From assembly GCF_000424265.1 (NCBI RefSeq), contig NZ_AUJO01000014.1, forward strand, positions 1-64,000: a stretch of 64,000 nt of DNA, read 5' to 3'. Each line of letters opens with the position of its first letter. The stretch's first letter is position 1. Position numbers and translations under genes: made by a program. A model generated the notes under the pieces. It saw only the letters and a list, made by a program, of their open reading frames with translations. It was not told the DNA's origin and did not search any database. This DNA comes from Butyrivibrio sp. WCD3002 (GTDB lineage: Bacteria > Bacillota > Clostridia > Lachnospirales > Lachnospiraceae). Shown here piece by piece: positions 34,907 to 43,094 of the stretch.

Positions 34907-34963
34907 TTGTATTACCCCTTAACTTTTCTCTTTACCCCTACAAGAAAAATTACCCAGAACTTC

Positions 34964-34992
34964 ATTATATTTGATTATTTCCTGCTCTGCAA
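34964..34992 (-). promoter_or_regulatory. Promoter of the methyltransferase/radical SAM operon
   Basis: On the minus strand TTGCAG (34987-34992) and TATAAT (34964-34969) are spaced 17 bp apart, about 58 nt before the start codon. Confidence 0.7.
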
Positions 34993-35013
34993 AGCATATA
35001 GTAGGCAAAATAT

Positions 35014-35040
35014 ATTTGCATTTTAAAAAACCTTGCAAAT
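35014..35040. promoter_or_regulatory. Inverted repeat overlapping the -35 box
   Basis: ATTTGCA (35014-35020) and TGCAAAT (35034-35040) form a perfect 7-bp inverted repeat with a 13-nt spacer. The right arm covers the -35 box of the plus-strand promoter, a position expected of an operator. Confidence 0.45.
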
Positions 35041-35061
35041 TATTCAGGAATTCGGTATATT
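35033..35061 (+). promoter_or_regulatory. Promoter of the C26-peptidase/amino-acid ABC operon
   Basis: TTGCAA (35033-35038) and TATATT (35056-35061) are separated by exactly 17 bp. The predicted start site is near 35067, about 90 nt before the first gene. Confidence 0.75.
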
Positions 35062-35079
35062 ATTCACTAATAAAGACAT

Positions 35080-35112
35080 AGGCGTCTGCTAGAATTAGTG
35101 GGCGCCTTTTTT
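35080..35112 (+). terminator. Promoter-proximal terminator (attenuator) in the leader
   Basis: A continuous 12-bp stem with G-U pairs (35080-35091 against 35096-35107) and a 4-nt loop is followed by six T residues. It begins only about a dozen bases after the predicted start site and lies in the leader of the next gene. CACTAAT (35065-35071) can pair instead with ATTAGTG (35094-35100), which would open the terminator. Confidence 0.8.
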
Positions 35113-35154
35113 AGATTTATTGGCTTTATTGTCTTTATTGGGAGGAGGGGTATC

Positions 35155-35871
35155 TTGAGACCTGTTATCGGTTTGATTCCGCTTTATGATGATGATAAAG
35201 AAAGCTACTGGATGCTTCCCGGCTATATGAAAGCTATAGAGGAAACCGGCGGCCTGCCAATCATGCTGCCACTTACCTCTGACGAGGATGAGCTTGATGA
35301 AGCATATAGTCTCTGTGATGGTCTGCTCTTTACAGGCGGTCACGATGTATCTCCCGATATATACGGCGAGATTCCGAAAAAGACCTGCGGCAAGCCCTGT
35401 ATCACAAGGGACCGGATGGAGTGCTATCTTATAGATAAATGTCTTCGTGATGATAAACCGCTCCTTGGTATCTGCCGCGGAATTCAGCTCTTAAATGCAC
35501 ATCTTGGAGGTACTCTGTATCAGGATCTTCCTACTGAATATCAGTGCAAGGCAGAGCACCACATGACACCTCCCTATGACAGAAAAGCCCATGACGTAGA
35601 AGTTTTTGACAACACGCTTTTAGCAAAAATCATTGGCAGTGGAATCCACGAGGTAAACAGCTACCATCATCAGGCTATCAAAGAGCTGTCCCCGGAAGTC
35701 ACTAAAATGGCCGTTTCAGAAGACGGACTTATTGAGGCAATCGCTGTGAATAACCACAGATTTGCAATAGGTGTGCAATGGCACCCGGAGTTTTCCTATT
35801 ATAATAATGAGGAAAGCATGAAAATAGTAACAGCATTCGTTAATGAATGCAGAAAAGGAAGGAGTATATAG
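35155..35871 (+). CDS. Gamma-glutamyl-gamma-aminobutyrate hydrolase-like (peptidase C26)
   Basis: A class I glutamine amidotransferase-like hydrolase of the C26 family (PuuD-like). It has the family GGHDVSPDIYGE segment, the nucleophile in LLGICRGIQLLNAHLGG (Cys near residue 105) and the catalytic histidine in GVQWHPEFS. The family cleaves gamma-glutamyl bonds of polyamine or peptide derivatives. The start is a TTG at 35155, set by AGGAGG six bases upstream; this gives 238 residues, and the upstream open frame runs through the terminator. It heads an operon with an amino-acid ABC importer, suggesting use of an imported gamma-glutamyl compound. Confidence 0.88.
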   Translation: MRPVIGLIPLYDDDKESYWMLPGYMKAIEETGGLPIMLPLTSDEDELDEAYSLCDGLLFTGGHDVSPDIYGEIPKKTCGKPCITRDRMECYLIDKCLRDDKPLLGICRGIQLLNAHLGGTLYQDLPTEYQCKAEHHMTPPYDRKAHDVEVFDNTLLAKIIGSGIHEVNSYHHQAIKELSPEVTKMAVSEDGLIEAIAVNNHRFAIGVQWHPEFSYYNNEESMKIVTAFVNECRKGRSI

Positions 35872-35873
35872 TT

Positions 35874-36731
35874 ATGAAAAAAAGAATGTTGGCACTGGTA
35901 ATGAGTTGTTTTATGGTAGCTGTTGCAGGCTGCGGTGGTTCAGGAGCCGGAACAGCAACTGATGGTGCTGCTCAGGATGATGCTGCTCAGGCAACCGAAG
36001 CAGAAGCTACAGGAACCACAGAGACTGCTGAAGCTTCATCCGACGCTTCAGGCAAGGTTTGGAAGATTGCTACAGATACTGCTTTCAAACCCTTTGAGTA
36101 CACAGATGACAGCGGTAACTTCGTAGGAATCGATATGGATATTCTCGATGCCGTAGCTAAGGACCAGGGCTTTGAATACGAAGTACAGGTTCTCGGATGG
36201 GACGCATCAATCGCTGCATGTCAGGCAGGACAGGCTGATGGTATGATCGCAGGCGCATCTATCACAGATGAGAGAAAGGAATCAGGCTGGATCTTCTCAG
36301 ACGGCTACTATGATGCAAACCAGAGCATGGCTGTAGAAGCATCTTCTGATATCACAGGCTTTGACGGTCTTGACGGAAAAGCTGTTGCTGTAAAGACTGG
36401 TTCCATGAGTGCTACATACGCAGAGAGCCTTGCTGATCAGTATGGCTTCACAATCACTTACTTTGAGGATTCACCCACCATGTATCAGGCTGTTGTAGGC
36501 GGACAGGTTGCAGCTGTATTTGATGATACACCGATCATGGCTGCTAACATCAAGGATACAGGCATCTCCATGAAGCTCGTTGATGGTACAGGTAACGATC
36601 CTGCAGCTTACGGTTTTGCAATCTTCAATGCAGACAACCAGGAGCTTGTTGATATGTTCAATAAGGGTCTTGCAAACATCAAGGCAAACGGTACCTATGA
36701 CGAAATCCTTGCAAAATATCTCGGTGAATAA
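35874..36731 (+). CDS. Amino-acid ABC transporter substrate-binding lipoprotein
   Basis: Family 3 solute-binding protein of 285 residues. The lipobox VAGC is near residue 19, followed by an Ala/Thr/Glu-rich linker and the binding domain (WKIATDTAFKPFEYTDDSG, GIDMDILDAVAKDQG, DGMIAGASITDER). It should deliver a polar amino acid to the permease downstream. GGAAGGAG precedes the ATG at 35874. A strong hairpin with a T-run follows the gene, as is usual where the binding protein is made in excess of the membrane parts. Confidence 0.93.
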   Translation: MKKRMLALVMSCFMVAVAGCGGSGAGTATDGAAQDDAAQATEAEATGTTETAEASSDASGKVWKIATDTAFKPFEYTDDSGNFVGIDMDILDAVAKDQGFEYEVQVLGWDASIAACQAGQADGMIAGASITDERKESGWIFSDGYYDANQSMAVEASSDITGFDGLDGKAVAVKTGSMSATYAESLADQYGFTITYFEDSPTMYQAVVGGQVAAVFDDTPIMAANIKDTGISMKLVDGTGNDPAAYGFAIFNADNQELVDMFNKGLANIKANGTYDEILAKYLGE

Positions 36732-36756
36732 AAGGTTTGCTGTTTCAACAAATCAT

Positions 36757-36782
36757 CCGGGCAGGTTCTCCTGCCCGGTTTT
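36757..36782 (+). terminator. Intercistronic terminator after the binding-protein gene
   Basis: CCGGGCAGG (36757-36765) pairs perfectly with CCTGCCCGG (36770-36778) and is followed by four T residues. It lies between the binding-protein gene and the permease gene, where partial termination would lower permease expression. Confidence 0.8.
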
Positions 36783-36798
36783 ATGAGGAATTTATTCT

Positions 36799-37470
36799 AT
36801 GGTTAAAATTATTTCAGTTTATGGAGGAATGCTTCTTGTAGCCCTCGGAAGAACTCTCCTGCTTGCTCTTTTAGGACTGTTCTTTGCATGTATAATCGGT
36901 ATGATCTTCGGAATCATGGGTGTACTGAAAAACAGAGTCTGCAATGTAATCTCCCAGATTTTCGTCGACGTTATCCGCGGCGTACCGATGATCGTTCTTG
37001 CATTCTTTGTCTATTTTGGAATCCCGTATTTCTTTAATACGATAATCGGTGGTTTTTCCATAAGTCTTACTGCACTTCAGGCAGGTACCATCTGTCTTGC
37101 CCTTAACTGTGGTGCTTATATGGCAGAAATTGTCCGTGCAGGTATTCAGTCAGTTGATAAGGGTCAGATGGAAGCAGCCCGCTCCCTTGGCCTTACCTAT
37201 GGAATGGCCATGAGAAAGGTCGTACTGCCTCAGGCTATCCGCACCATGATTCCTACATTCATCAATCAGTTTATTATCACCCTGAAGGATACATCCATCC
37301 TGTCCGTTATCGGTTTCCCGGAACTTGTTAACACAGCTAAAAATGTTCAGGCTAACACATTCATGTCCTTCCAGACATGGGCTATCGTTGGAATAATGTA
37401 TCTGATTGTTATCACTATCCTTTCACGCAGTGCGAAGGTAGTTGAAAGGAGGCTTAGCGTTGGCAGATAA
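36799..37470 (+). CDS. Amino-acid ABC transporter permease
   Basis: A 223-residue HisMQ-family permease with about five membrane helices. The cytoplasmic EAA-type loop reads [23 protein letters not shown] near residue 135. It pairs with the following ATPase and the preceding binding protein. The downstream gene start lies inside its last codons (overlap 11 nt). Confidence 0.94.
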   Translation: MVKIISVYGGMLLVALGRTLLLALLGLFFACIIGMIFGIMGVLKNRVCNVISQIFVDVIRGVPMIVLAFFVYFGIPYFFNTIIGGFSISLTALQAGTICLALNCGAYMAEIVRAGIQSVDKGQMEAARSLGLTYGMAMRKVVLPQAIRTMIPTFINQFIITLKDTSILSVIGFPELVNTAKNVQANTFMSFQTWAIVGIMYLIVITILSRSAKVVERRLSVGR

Positions 37471-38203
37471 AGGCGAAATCAAAATTAAAGTAGAACATTT
37501 AAAGAAAAGCTTTGGTAATCTTGAGGTCCTTAAGGACATTTCAACAGAGATCACAAAGGGCGAAGTGGTATGCGTAATCGGACCCTCCGGTTCAGGTAAG
37601 TCCACCTTCCTTCGCTGCCTCAACAAGCTTGAAAAGGTCACTTCCGGCACAATTGTGATAGATGGAAATGACATTACTCAGAAGCAGGTGAACATTAACC
37701 GTGTCCGTGAAAACATCGGAATGGTGTTCCAGCACTTTAATCTTTTTAATAATCTGAACATAATGGACAACCTTACTCTTGCTCCCGTGCAGCTGAAAAA
37801 ATGCTCAAAGGAGGAAGCAACAACAAGGGCTAAAAACATGCTCAAAAAGGTTGGACTTGAAGATAAATCCGAGAGCTATCCAAGCCAGCTCTCCGGCGGT
37901 CAGAAGCAGCGTGTTGCAATAGCAAGAGCACTTTGCATGCAGCCCGATATAATGCTTTTCGACGAGCCCACATCAGCTCTTGATCCTGAGATGGTCGGAG
38001 AAGTTCTGCAGGTTATGAAGGACCTTGCAGCAGACGGAATGACCATGGTTATCGTTACTCACGAGATGGGCTTTGCCAGAGAAGTCGCAGACAGAGTCAT
38101 ATTCATGGATGGAGGCTTCATCGTAGAAGAAGGCACTCCCCAGGAAGTTTTATTAAATCCAAAGGAGGAAAGAACCATCGATTTCCTGAACAAGGTTCTT
38201 TAA
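37460..38203 (+). CDS. Amino-acid ABC transporter ATP-binding protein
   Basis: Walker [10 protein letters not shown] near residue 36, Q-loop [10 protein letters not shown], signature [15 protein letters not shown] and Walker [15 protein letters not shown] are intact, with the H-loop VTHEM. The best start is TTG 37460, where GGAGG lies seven bases upstream inside the permease gene; this gives 247 residues. It completes the importer. Confidence 0.94.
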   Translation: MADKGEIKIKVEHLKKSFGNLEVLKDISTEITKGEVVCVIGPSGSGKSTFLRCLNKLEKVTSGTIVIDGNDITQKQVNINRVRENIGMVFQHFNLFNNLNIMDNLTLAPVQLKKCSKEEATTRAKNMLKKVGLEDKSESYPSQLSGGQKQRVAIARALCMQPDIMLFDEPTSALDPEMVGEVLQVMKDLAADGMTMVIVTHEMGFAREVADRVIFMDGGFIVEEGTPQEVLLNPKEERTIDFLNKVL

Positions 38204-38212
38204 GATTGATCT

Positions 38213-38800
38213 ATGAAAAATATTATTACAATCAGCAGACAATTTGGAGCAGGCGGAAGCACAATAGGTCAGGCAGTTGCCGACAGACTTGGCTACTATT
38301 ACTGCGACAAGGATATGATTTTAAAGGCTGCTATGGAAAGCGGTTCTCTTTCACCTGACGAGGTTCGCTACTACGATGAGCGCGTTCCCAGAGAATGGGG
38401 CTTTGGACAGAGTCTTTTTGATTTCTATAACAAGCCTCTTGATGAAAGACTTTTTGTAGCACAAAGAGAAGCAATAAAAAAGGTTGCCGAAAAAGGCAAC
38501 TGCGTAATTGTAGGACGTAATGCCAATATTATCCTTAAGGAGTTCGACAAGACTCTCCATGTATTTATCGCTGCTTCAGAGCGCTTCAGGCTTGAGCGCA
38601 TGCAGAAAAAAATGCCCGATCTTTCTGAGGATAAGGTTCTTGAACACCTTCACTCAGTAGATAAGGCACGAAAAAAATACTGCAAGTACTACACTCATAC
38701 CGAATTCGGTAATGCAGCTTATTATGATCTTTGCGTAAAAAGCTCATCACTCGGAATCGAAACAAGTGTAGACCTGATTTGCGATGCAGCTAATCGCTGA
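38213..38800 (+). CDS. Cytidylate kinase-like family protein
   Basis: A 195-residue P-loop protein of the cytidylate kinase-like family (PF13189). It has the nucleotide loop ISRQFGAGGSTIGQAVADRL at the N-terminus and the VIVGRNANIIL segment near residue 100. Its role is unknown; it lacks the CMP-kinase insert of true Cmk. It begins 9 nt after the ABC ATPase gene and is the last gene of the operon, a recurrent but unexplained association in clostridia. Confidence 0.82.
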   Translation: MKNIITISRQFGAGGSTIGQAVADRLGYYYCDKDMILKAAMESGSLSPDEVRYYDERVPREWGFGQSLFDFYNKPLDERLFVAQREAIKKVAEKGNCVIVGRNANIILKEFDKTLHVFIAASERFRLERMQKKMPDLSEDKVLEHLHSVDKARKKYCKYYTHTEFGNAAYYDLCVKSSSLGIETSVDLICDAANR

Positions 38801-38822
38801 TATTACTTTTAAATAAAATGCT

Positions 38823-39752
38823 TCATATAGCATCCTTACGGGGAACCCTGTAGTCCGGAATCCCAAGAATATTTGCAGCCTTTGTAAAGTATTCTTCTTC
38901 GATATATGGCCAGTCTACAGGGTTTCCTGTCTCTTTTTCCTGAAGAAGCATAGCTTTATTAATAAGCTCAGGGGTTACATCCTCCCCTGTTTTTAATATA
39001 TGCTCATTATTGACTACAAACCATTTTCCTTTATCCATGAGCCCTTTTTCATAAAGGGCATCTATTACATAATCCACATCATAGGGCAAATTTAAAAACT
39101 CCGCTTCCCATGAGGGACCTTCCGGCTCATTCTCATCAAAACCATGTAATATGAGGCACTGCGCCATTCCGGCCGCACTTATAGCTATTCCTGTAGATCC
39201 GGTATTGAAATAGTGCTTTCCATTATGATGACATTCGCCCTGAATGTGCGTATGTCCTCCTACCATGTAATCTGCATCTATTCTTTCAAGCCACCTCTTA
39301 GCGGTGTCGTCGTGAAACAGAAGAAGCTCGCGATTGTTTTCCGGGGATCCGTGACAGCAGATAATATCAGGATATCCATCACATTTGTATCTGTAGCTGA
39401 TTGGAAGTGACTCAAAGAAATCCAAATCCTCGTCTGTCAAAAGCTCATAGGTATAAAGAAGATTCCCGCTGGCAGAATTGTAAAGCCATAAGGGTGCATC
39501 CGACTCGCCGCGAAGAACCCTTCTCTGACCTAAAAGGTAGTCCTCGCGATTTCCGCGAATGGCTGTCACCTTGTATTTTTTCATAAGCTCGTATATATAC
39601 TGCATGGTTTCAACAGTATCCGTGGTATCGGAAACATAGTCTCCCAACAGAATAAACTCTGTTATGCCTCTTTCTGTCATGTACTGTACTGCTGTTTTGA
39701 AAGCAGTATAGTTACTGTGTATATCTCCAATTACGCCAATCTGTTTTGTCAT
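38823..39752 (-). CDS. Metallophosphoesterase family protein
   Basis: A calcineurin-like phosphoesterase of 309 residues. The metal motifs are in order: GDIHSN near residue 9, LLGDYVSD near 36, IRGNRED near 70 and GGHTHIQG with its histidines near 165. YfcE/DiaA-like members hydrolyse phosphodiesters or phosphoproteins; the substrate here is unknown. It converges with the cytidylate-kinase-like gene (22-nt gap, no clear terminator). Confidence 0.9.
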   Translation of the reverse strand: MTKQIGVIGDIHSNYTAFKTAVQYMTERGITEFILLGDYVSDTTDTVETMQYIYELMKKYKVTAIRGNREDYLLGQRRVLRGESDAPLWLYNSASGNLLYTYELLTDEDLDFFESLPISYRYKCDGYPDIICCHGSPENNRELLLFHDDTAKRWLERIDADYMVGGHTHIQGECHHNGKHYFNTGSTGIAISAAGMAQCLILHGFDENEPEGPSWEAEFLNLPYDVDYVIDALYEKGLMDKGKWFVVNNEHILKTGEDVTPELINKAMLLQEKETGNPVDWPYIEEEYFTKAANILGIPDYRVPRKDAI

Positions 39753-39798
39753 TTTGTCATCCTCAGGTCTAATATCATTTTATTGATTGCATAGCGAT

Positions 39799-39827
39799 AT
39801 TTTAACCTTATTCTGATTTTGCGGCAA
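39799..39827 (-). promoter_or_regulatory. Promoter of the metallophosphoesterase gene
   Basis: On the minus strand TTGCCG (39822-39827) and TAAAAT (39799-39804) are spaced 17 bp, about 45 nt before the start codon. Confidence 0.55.
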
Positions 39828-39880
39828 CAAGCAGCACCGTATCCTTCGTAAGCTCTAAATCCCGACTGCCTTGCGCCGTT

Positions 39881-41275
39881 CTAAATCTCTGCTTCTTTAC
39901 GCTGCATATTTCTTCGATATTCTCCGGGGGATACTCCAAACTCTCCCTTGAAGGTTTTAAGGAAATGCTTTTCATTTTCATATCCAACCCTATGGGCAAC
40001 ATCGATTATCTTTTCATCTGTCTTTTCAAGTAGGTCTCTGGCTGCCTTTAGACGGATTTCTTTAAGGAACGTGACAAAATTCTGCCCCGTATACTGTTTA
40101 AAGGAGTATGAAAACAGCGTGTAGTTCATTGAAATGTAGTTCGACACAGTGGCCATATTCATATCTTCGCTATAGTGTTCCTTTATATAAGATATGGCCT
40201 GATTAATCTTGCGCTGCATAGGCTCTTCATCTTCTACCTGAAGAAGGCGCTTACTAAGCTCAATTAAAAATGTGATCACCTCATCCTCGTAATCAGAAAT
40301 AGTGGCAAAGGCAAGTGGTAGCTCAAGAGCCCTGCTCTTTTCAATATCATCCTCTGACATAACCTGCTGATACACATCTCTGAGCTCCTGCATATCCTTT
40401 TTCATCTCTTCTATAAAAAGTTCCGGAGCAATACGTCCACGCCTTGTTTCATCAAACAGTGCTCCCCAGTTTTTTATAAGCTCCAAATGGTTTTCCGTTG
40501 AAAGCATCTGAATGCGCCTGGTTCTCTTGTTTTCCGATAAAAGCTCCTTGGAAAGCTCCTGGAGCTTTTCTGAAACAGAAGGCTTTGGTTCATCAACAGA
40601 TATGGATTTTTCAATGCAAAAGGCTCTGCTTCTTGCTTCTACTGCCTCTGCAACGGCAAACTTCAATTCCTCGTCGCCCTGATGCAAGCGGCTTAAGCCG
40701 GCGCCAATGCTCTCGTATTCTTCAGGAAAAATCTTCGCCTGCTCTCCGGTAAGAAGGACGCCTGCAGCATTTGTCATTCCGGGAATCCTAATTAAGTCAT
40801 TCTCGATCTGATCCAGTGATTCCTCTGCGAAAAAAGCGACTCCGTAGGCTTCCTCTCTAAGGAGCTTATCGTAGGAACCGCTGCCCTTTGCCTTTTCCTT
40901 CTCATTTATCTTCTCGTTAAGAGTTGTCAGTATCTCCTTAATTTTTTCTCTCTCGATGGGCTTTAACAGGTACTCAGTTGCACCGTTTCGCAGCATTTCA
41001 ACTGCATAGGAAAAATCATCAAAGCCACTTATGGCAACTACGTAGGGCATGTATCCGAGACTCTTCAGATTGTGAACAAGCTCGACGCCATCCATTCTTG
41101 GCATACGGATATCGGTAAACATCACTTCTATGCGATGTGATCGCAGAATCTCAAGAGCAGCTTCCCCGTTGTTGGCTTCATATATTTCATTTATTTTTAC
41201 GCCGCTTCTCTCCGCCATTGTCCTTATTCCCTGACGGATCAGCTTTTCATCCTCAACGATTAGTAATGATCTCAT
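39881..41275 (-). CDS. YesN-type response regulator (receiver + AraC HTH)
   Basis: The receiver domain (residues 1-120) has the DE pair in VEDEKLIRQG, the phosphorylated aspartate in FTDIRMPRMDG and the lysine in LLKPIERE. A long linker leads to an AraC/XylS DNA-binding domain at the C-terminus (NMATVSNYISMNYTLFSYSF, VAHRVGYENEKHFLKTFKGE). The start at ATG 41275 overlaps the kinase gene by 23 nt and begins the receiver domain correctly; it gives 464 residues. It probably activates the sugar importer upstream. Confidence 0.93.
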   Translation of the reverse strand: MRSLLIVEDEKLIRQGIRTMAERSGVKINEIYEANNGEAALEILRSHRIEVMFTDIRMPRMDGVELVHNLKSLGYMPYVVAISGFDDFSYAVEMLRNGATEYLLKPIEREKIKEILTTLNEKINEKEKAKGSGSYDKLLREEAYGVAFFAEESLDQIENDLIRIPGMTNAAGVLLTGEQAKIFPEEYESIGAGLSRLHQGDEELKFAVAEAVEARSRAFCIEKSISVDEPKPSVSEKLQELSKELLSENKRTRRIQMLSTENHLELIKNWGALFDETRRGRIAPELFIEEMKKDMQELRDVYQQVMSEDDIEKSRALELPLAFATISDYEDEVITFLIELSKRLLQVEDEEPMQRKINQAISYIKEHYSEDMNMATVSNYISMNYTLFSYSFKQYTGQNFVTFLKEIRLKAARDLLEKTDEKIIDVAHRVGYENEKHFLKTFKGEFGVSPGEYRRNMQRKEAEI

Positions 41276-43094
41276 TTCTCTTTTCCTTTCTCTTTGGAAG
41301 GTGCATGATAGTCTTTGTGAACTTACCTTCCTCGGAGGCCACTGTAAGTCCGTACTCCCGGCCAAATTCCAGCATTATGCAATCAGCCACATTTTTTATT
41401 CCAACACCATGTCCCTTATGAGAAATCTCTTCTGTTTCAACTTCGCCCTTTAATCTCATCTGAAGACGTTCAAGGGCTTCCTTTGACATTCCCTGACCAT
41501 TGTCCGAAAGCTCTATCCACACGTCGTTTTCATCCTCTACACCCTTGATGTATATGGTTGCATCCTCACCAAGATCTGAGATACCGTGAATAACTGAGTT
41601 TTCAACTATAGGCTGCAGTGACATCTTGGGAATCTTCTGACGGTACATATCATCAGGAAGATTTATTGCAAGGTTTATAGTAAAATCATTTCTGAAATTC
41701 ATAAGCGCCAGATAATTTTCAATATATTCAAGCTCCTCACGCAAAGTAACAGTGCCGGATTCCCAGCGCATTGAATAGCGAAGCAGCTTTCCAAGAGATG
41801 TTATGGCATCTGAAATAGCATATTCCTCATTCATCTCTGCCAGCATCTTTATGGATTCAAGAACGTTGTAAATAAAGTGGGCGTTTATCTGGTTCTGAAG
41901 TGAACGTATTCCGGCATTTTTAGCCAGTATTTCACGCTGGACATTTTCCTCTGTCAGCTGTTCTATTCTGTCCAGCATTCGGTTGAACTGATGCGCCAGC
42001 TCGCCTACTTCATCAGTCCCCTCCACATCAGACCTGACAGAAAGATCGCCGTGACGAATCGCCCTCATATTTTCCACAACAGTGTACAATCTTCCAAGCA
42101 TTCCTCTGACCATACCACTTACGGCAAAGGTCATGAATATTCCGATAATAACCAGCACTGCAAAAAATGCGTTACGCTGCATGCGAACTTCACTTACGAT
42201 ATCTGTAATATCCGTTACGCCCACGTAGGTTCCGCCCATTTTGGAAATCGGGATAGCGAAAAATACAATCTCCCTTCCTGCTATACTCTCTCGTTTAACA
42301 CTGGGTTCCTTTTTTATAGCTCTGTTTAGCAAAAGGGATTCTGCTATGATCTCACTGTATGGTGAAGTATGGGTTCCAAAATAGATTTCTCCTCCATCTA
42401 CCACAAAGAAGCTCCAGTCCCCGGAATCACTTTTGTCATCGTACATGGCAGGAAACATGGTACGCATTTCCGTAGCTGCTTCCACGTAGCCTATTGTGCC
42501 GTATGTAAAATCATTAATCGGTGTAACAAGTCCTAAAAGCGGAACATCGCCATTTTCCGTAAGACTTCCAAAGCTTGTATCGTAATATGAATAGTGCCAG
42601 CCGGTCACCGGATTCTCTTTACTCCAGGACATATTTTCCATTCGGGAGGCCTTATAAACTATAGGCATTATCTCCTGGATATAGTCATCCCTCGAATATA
42701 CCCTGACCGTATACAGCACCGGATTATTTTCCACTGTCTGCGTAAGAAACGATCCTATTCCCTGTGAAAACTCCAAAAGCTCTCTCGTAGATAAAGTTTC
42801 GCCTGCCGCTGATGCTTCAAGCATGCCAAGTAATGCATCGTTATTTGAAAAAGAACGCTGCATCATATCTATCGCTTCAAGTCTTATGGAAATCGCCGAA
42901 TCCAGCTCCCGCTGACGATAATACATGTCACTTTCTATCTGCTGCACAGAGCTTTGCTCTATCTGGTAAAACAGAACAAGCGAAAGTACCACCAAGGGAA
43001 AGAATACAAGAAGCAGTATTAAGATGGTAAATTTGGTATTTAGCCGAAGAGAATGAATCTTCTGCCAAAATTGTGCCTTCTTTTTTTCCATCAC
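41253..43094 (-). CDS. YesM-type sensor histidine kinase
   Basis: A 613-residue membrane kinase. It has a first helix (residues 20-42), a large external CACHE-like sensor to about 300, a second helix (about 303-325), a HAMP segment, the His_kinase domain with the phosphoacceptor in INAHFIYNVLESIKMLAE (usual NPHF reads NAHF), and an ATPase domain with LSDNGQGMS. It shares 4 nt with the upstream binding-protein gene and 23 nt with its regulator gene, so sensor, regulator and binding protein are tightly coupled. Confidence 0.94.
   Translation of the reverse strand: MMEKKKAQFWQKIHSLRLNTKFTILILLLVFFPLVVLSLVLFYQIEQSSVQQIESDMYYRQRELDSAISIRLEAIDMMQRSFSNNDALLGMLEASAAGETLSTRELLEFSQGIGSFLTQTVENNPVLYTVRVYSRDDYIQEIMPIVYKASRMENMSWSKENPVTGWHYSYYDTSFGSLTENGDVPLLGLVTPINDFTYGTIGYVEAATEMRTMFPAMYDDKSDSGDWSFFVVDGGEIYFGTHTSPYSEIIAESLLLNRAIKKEPSVKRESIAGREIVFFAIPISKMGGTYVGVTDITDIVSEVRMQRNAFFAVLVIIGIFMTFAVSGMVRGMLGRLYTVVENMRAIRHGDLSVRSDVEGTDEVGELAHQFNRMLDRIEQLTEENVQREILAKNAGIRSLQNQINAHFIYNVLESIKMLAEMNEEYAISDAITSLGKLLRYSMRWESGTVTLREELEYIENYLALMNFRNDFTINLAINLPDDMYRQKIPKMSLQPIVENSVIHGISDLGEDATIYIKGVEDENDVWIELSDNGQGMSKEALERLQMRLKGEVETEEISHKGHGVGIKNVADCIMLEFGREYGLTVASEEGKFTKTIMHLPKRKEKRNEIITNR

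Noticed and set aside
39808..40002. 65-codon frame overlapping the 3' end of the YesN gene as a frameshifted extension
   Set aside because: The AraC domain is complete in the main frame; the other frame shows no family motif.
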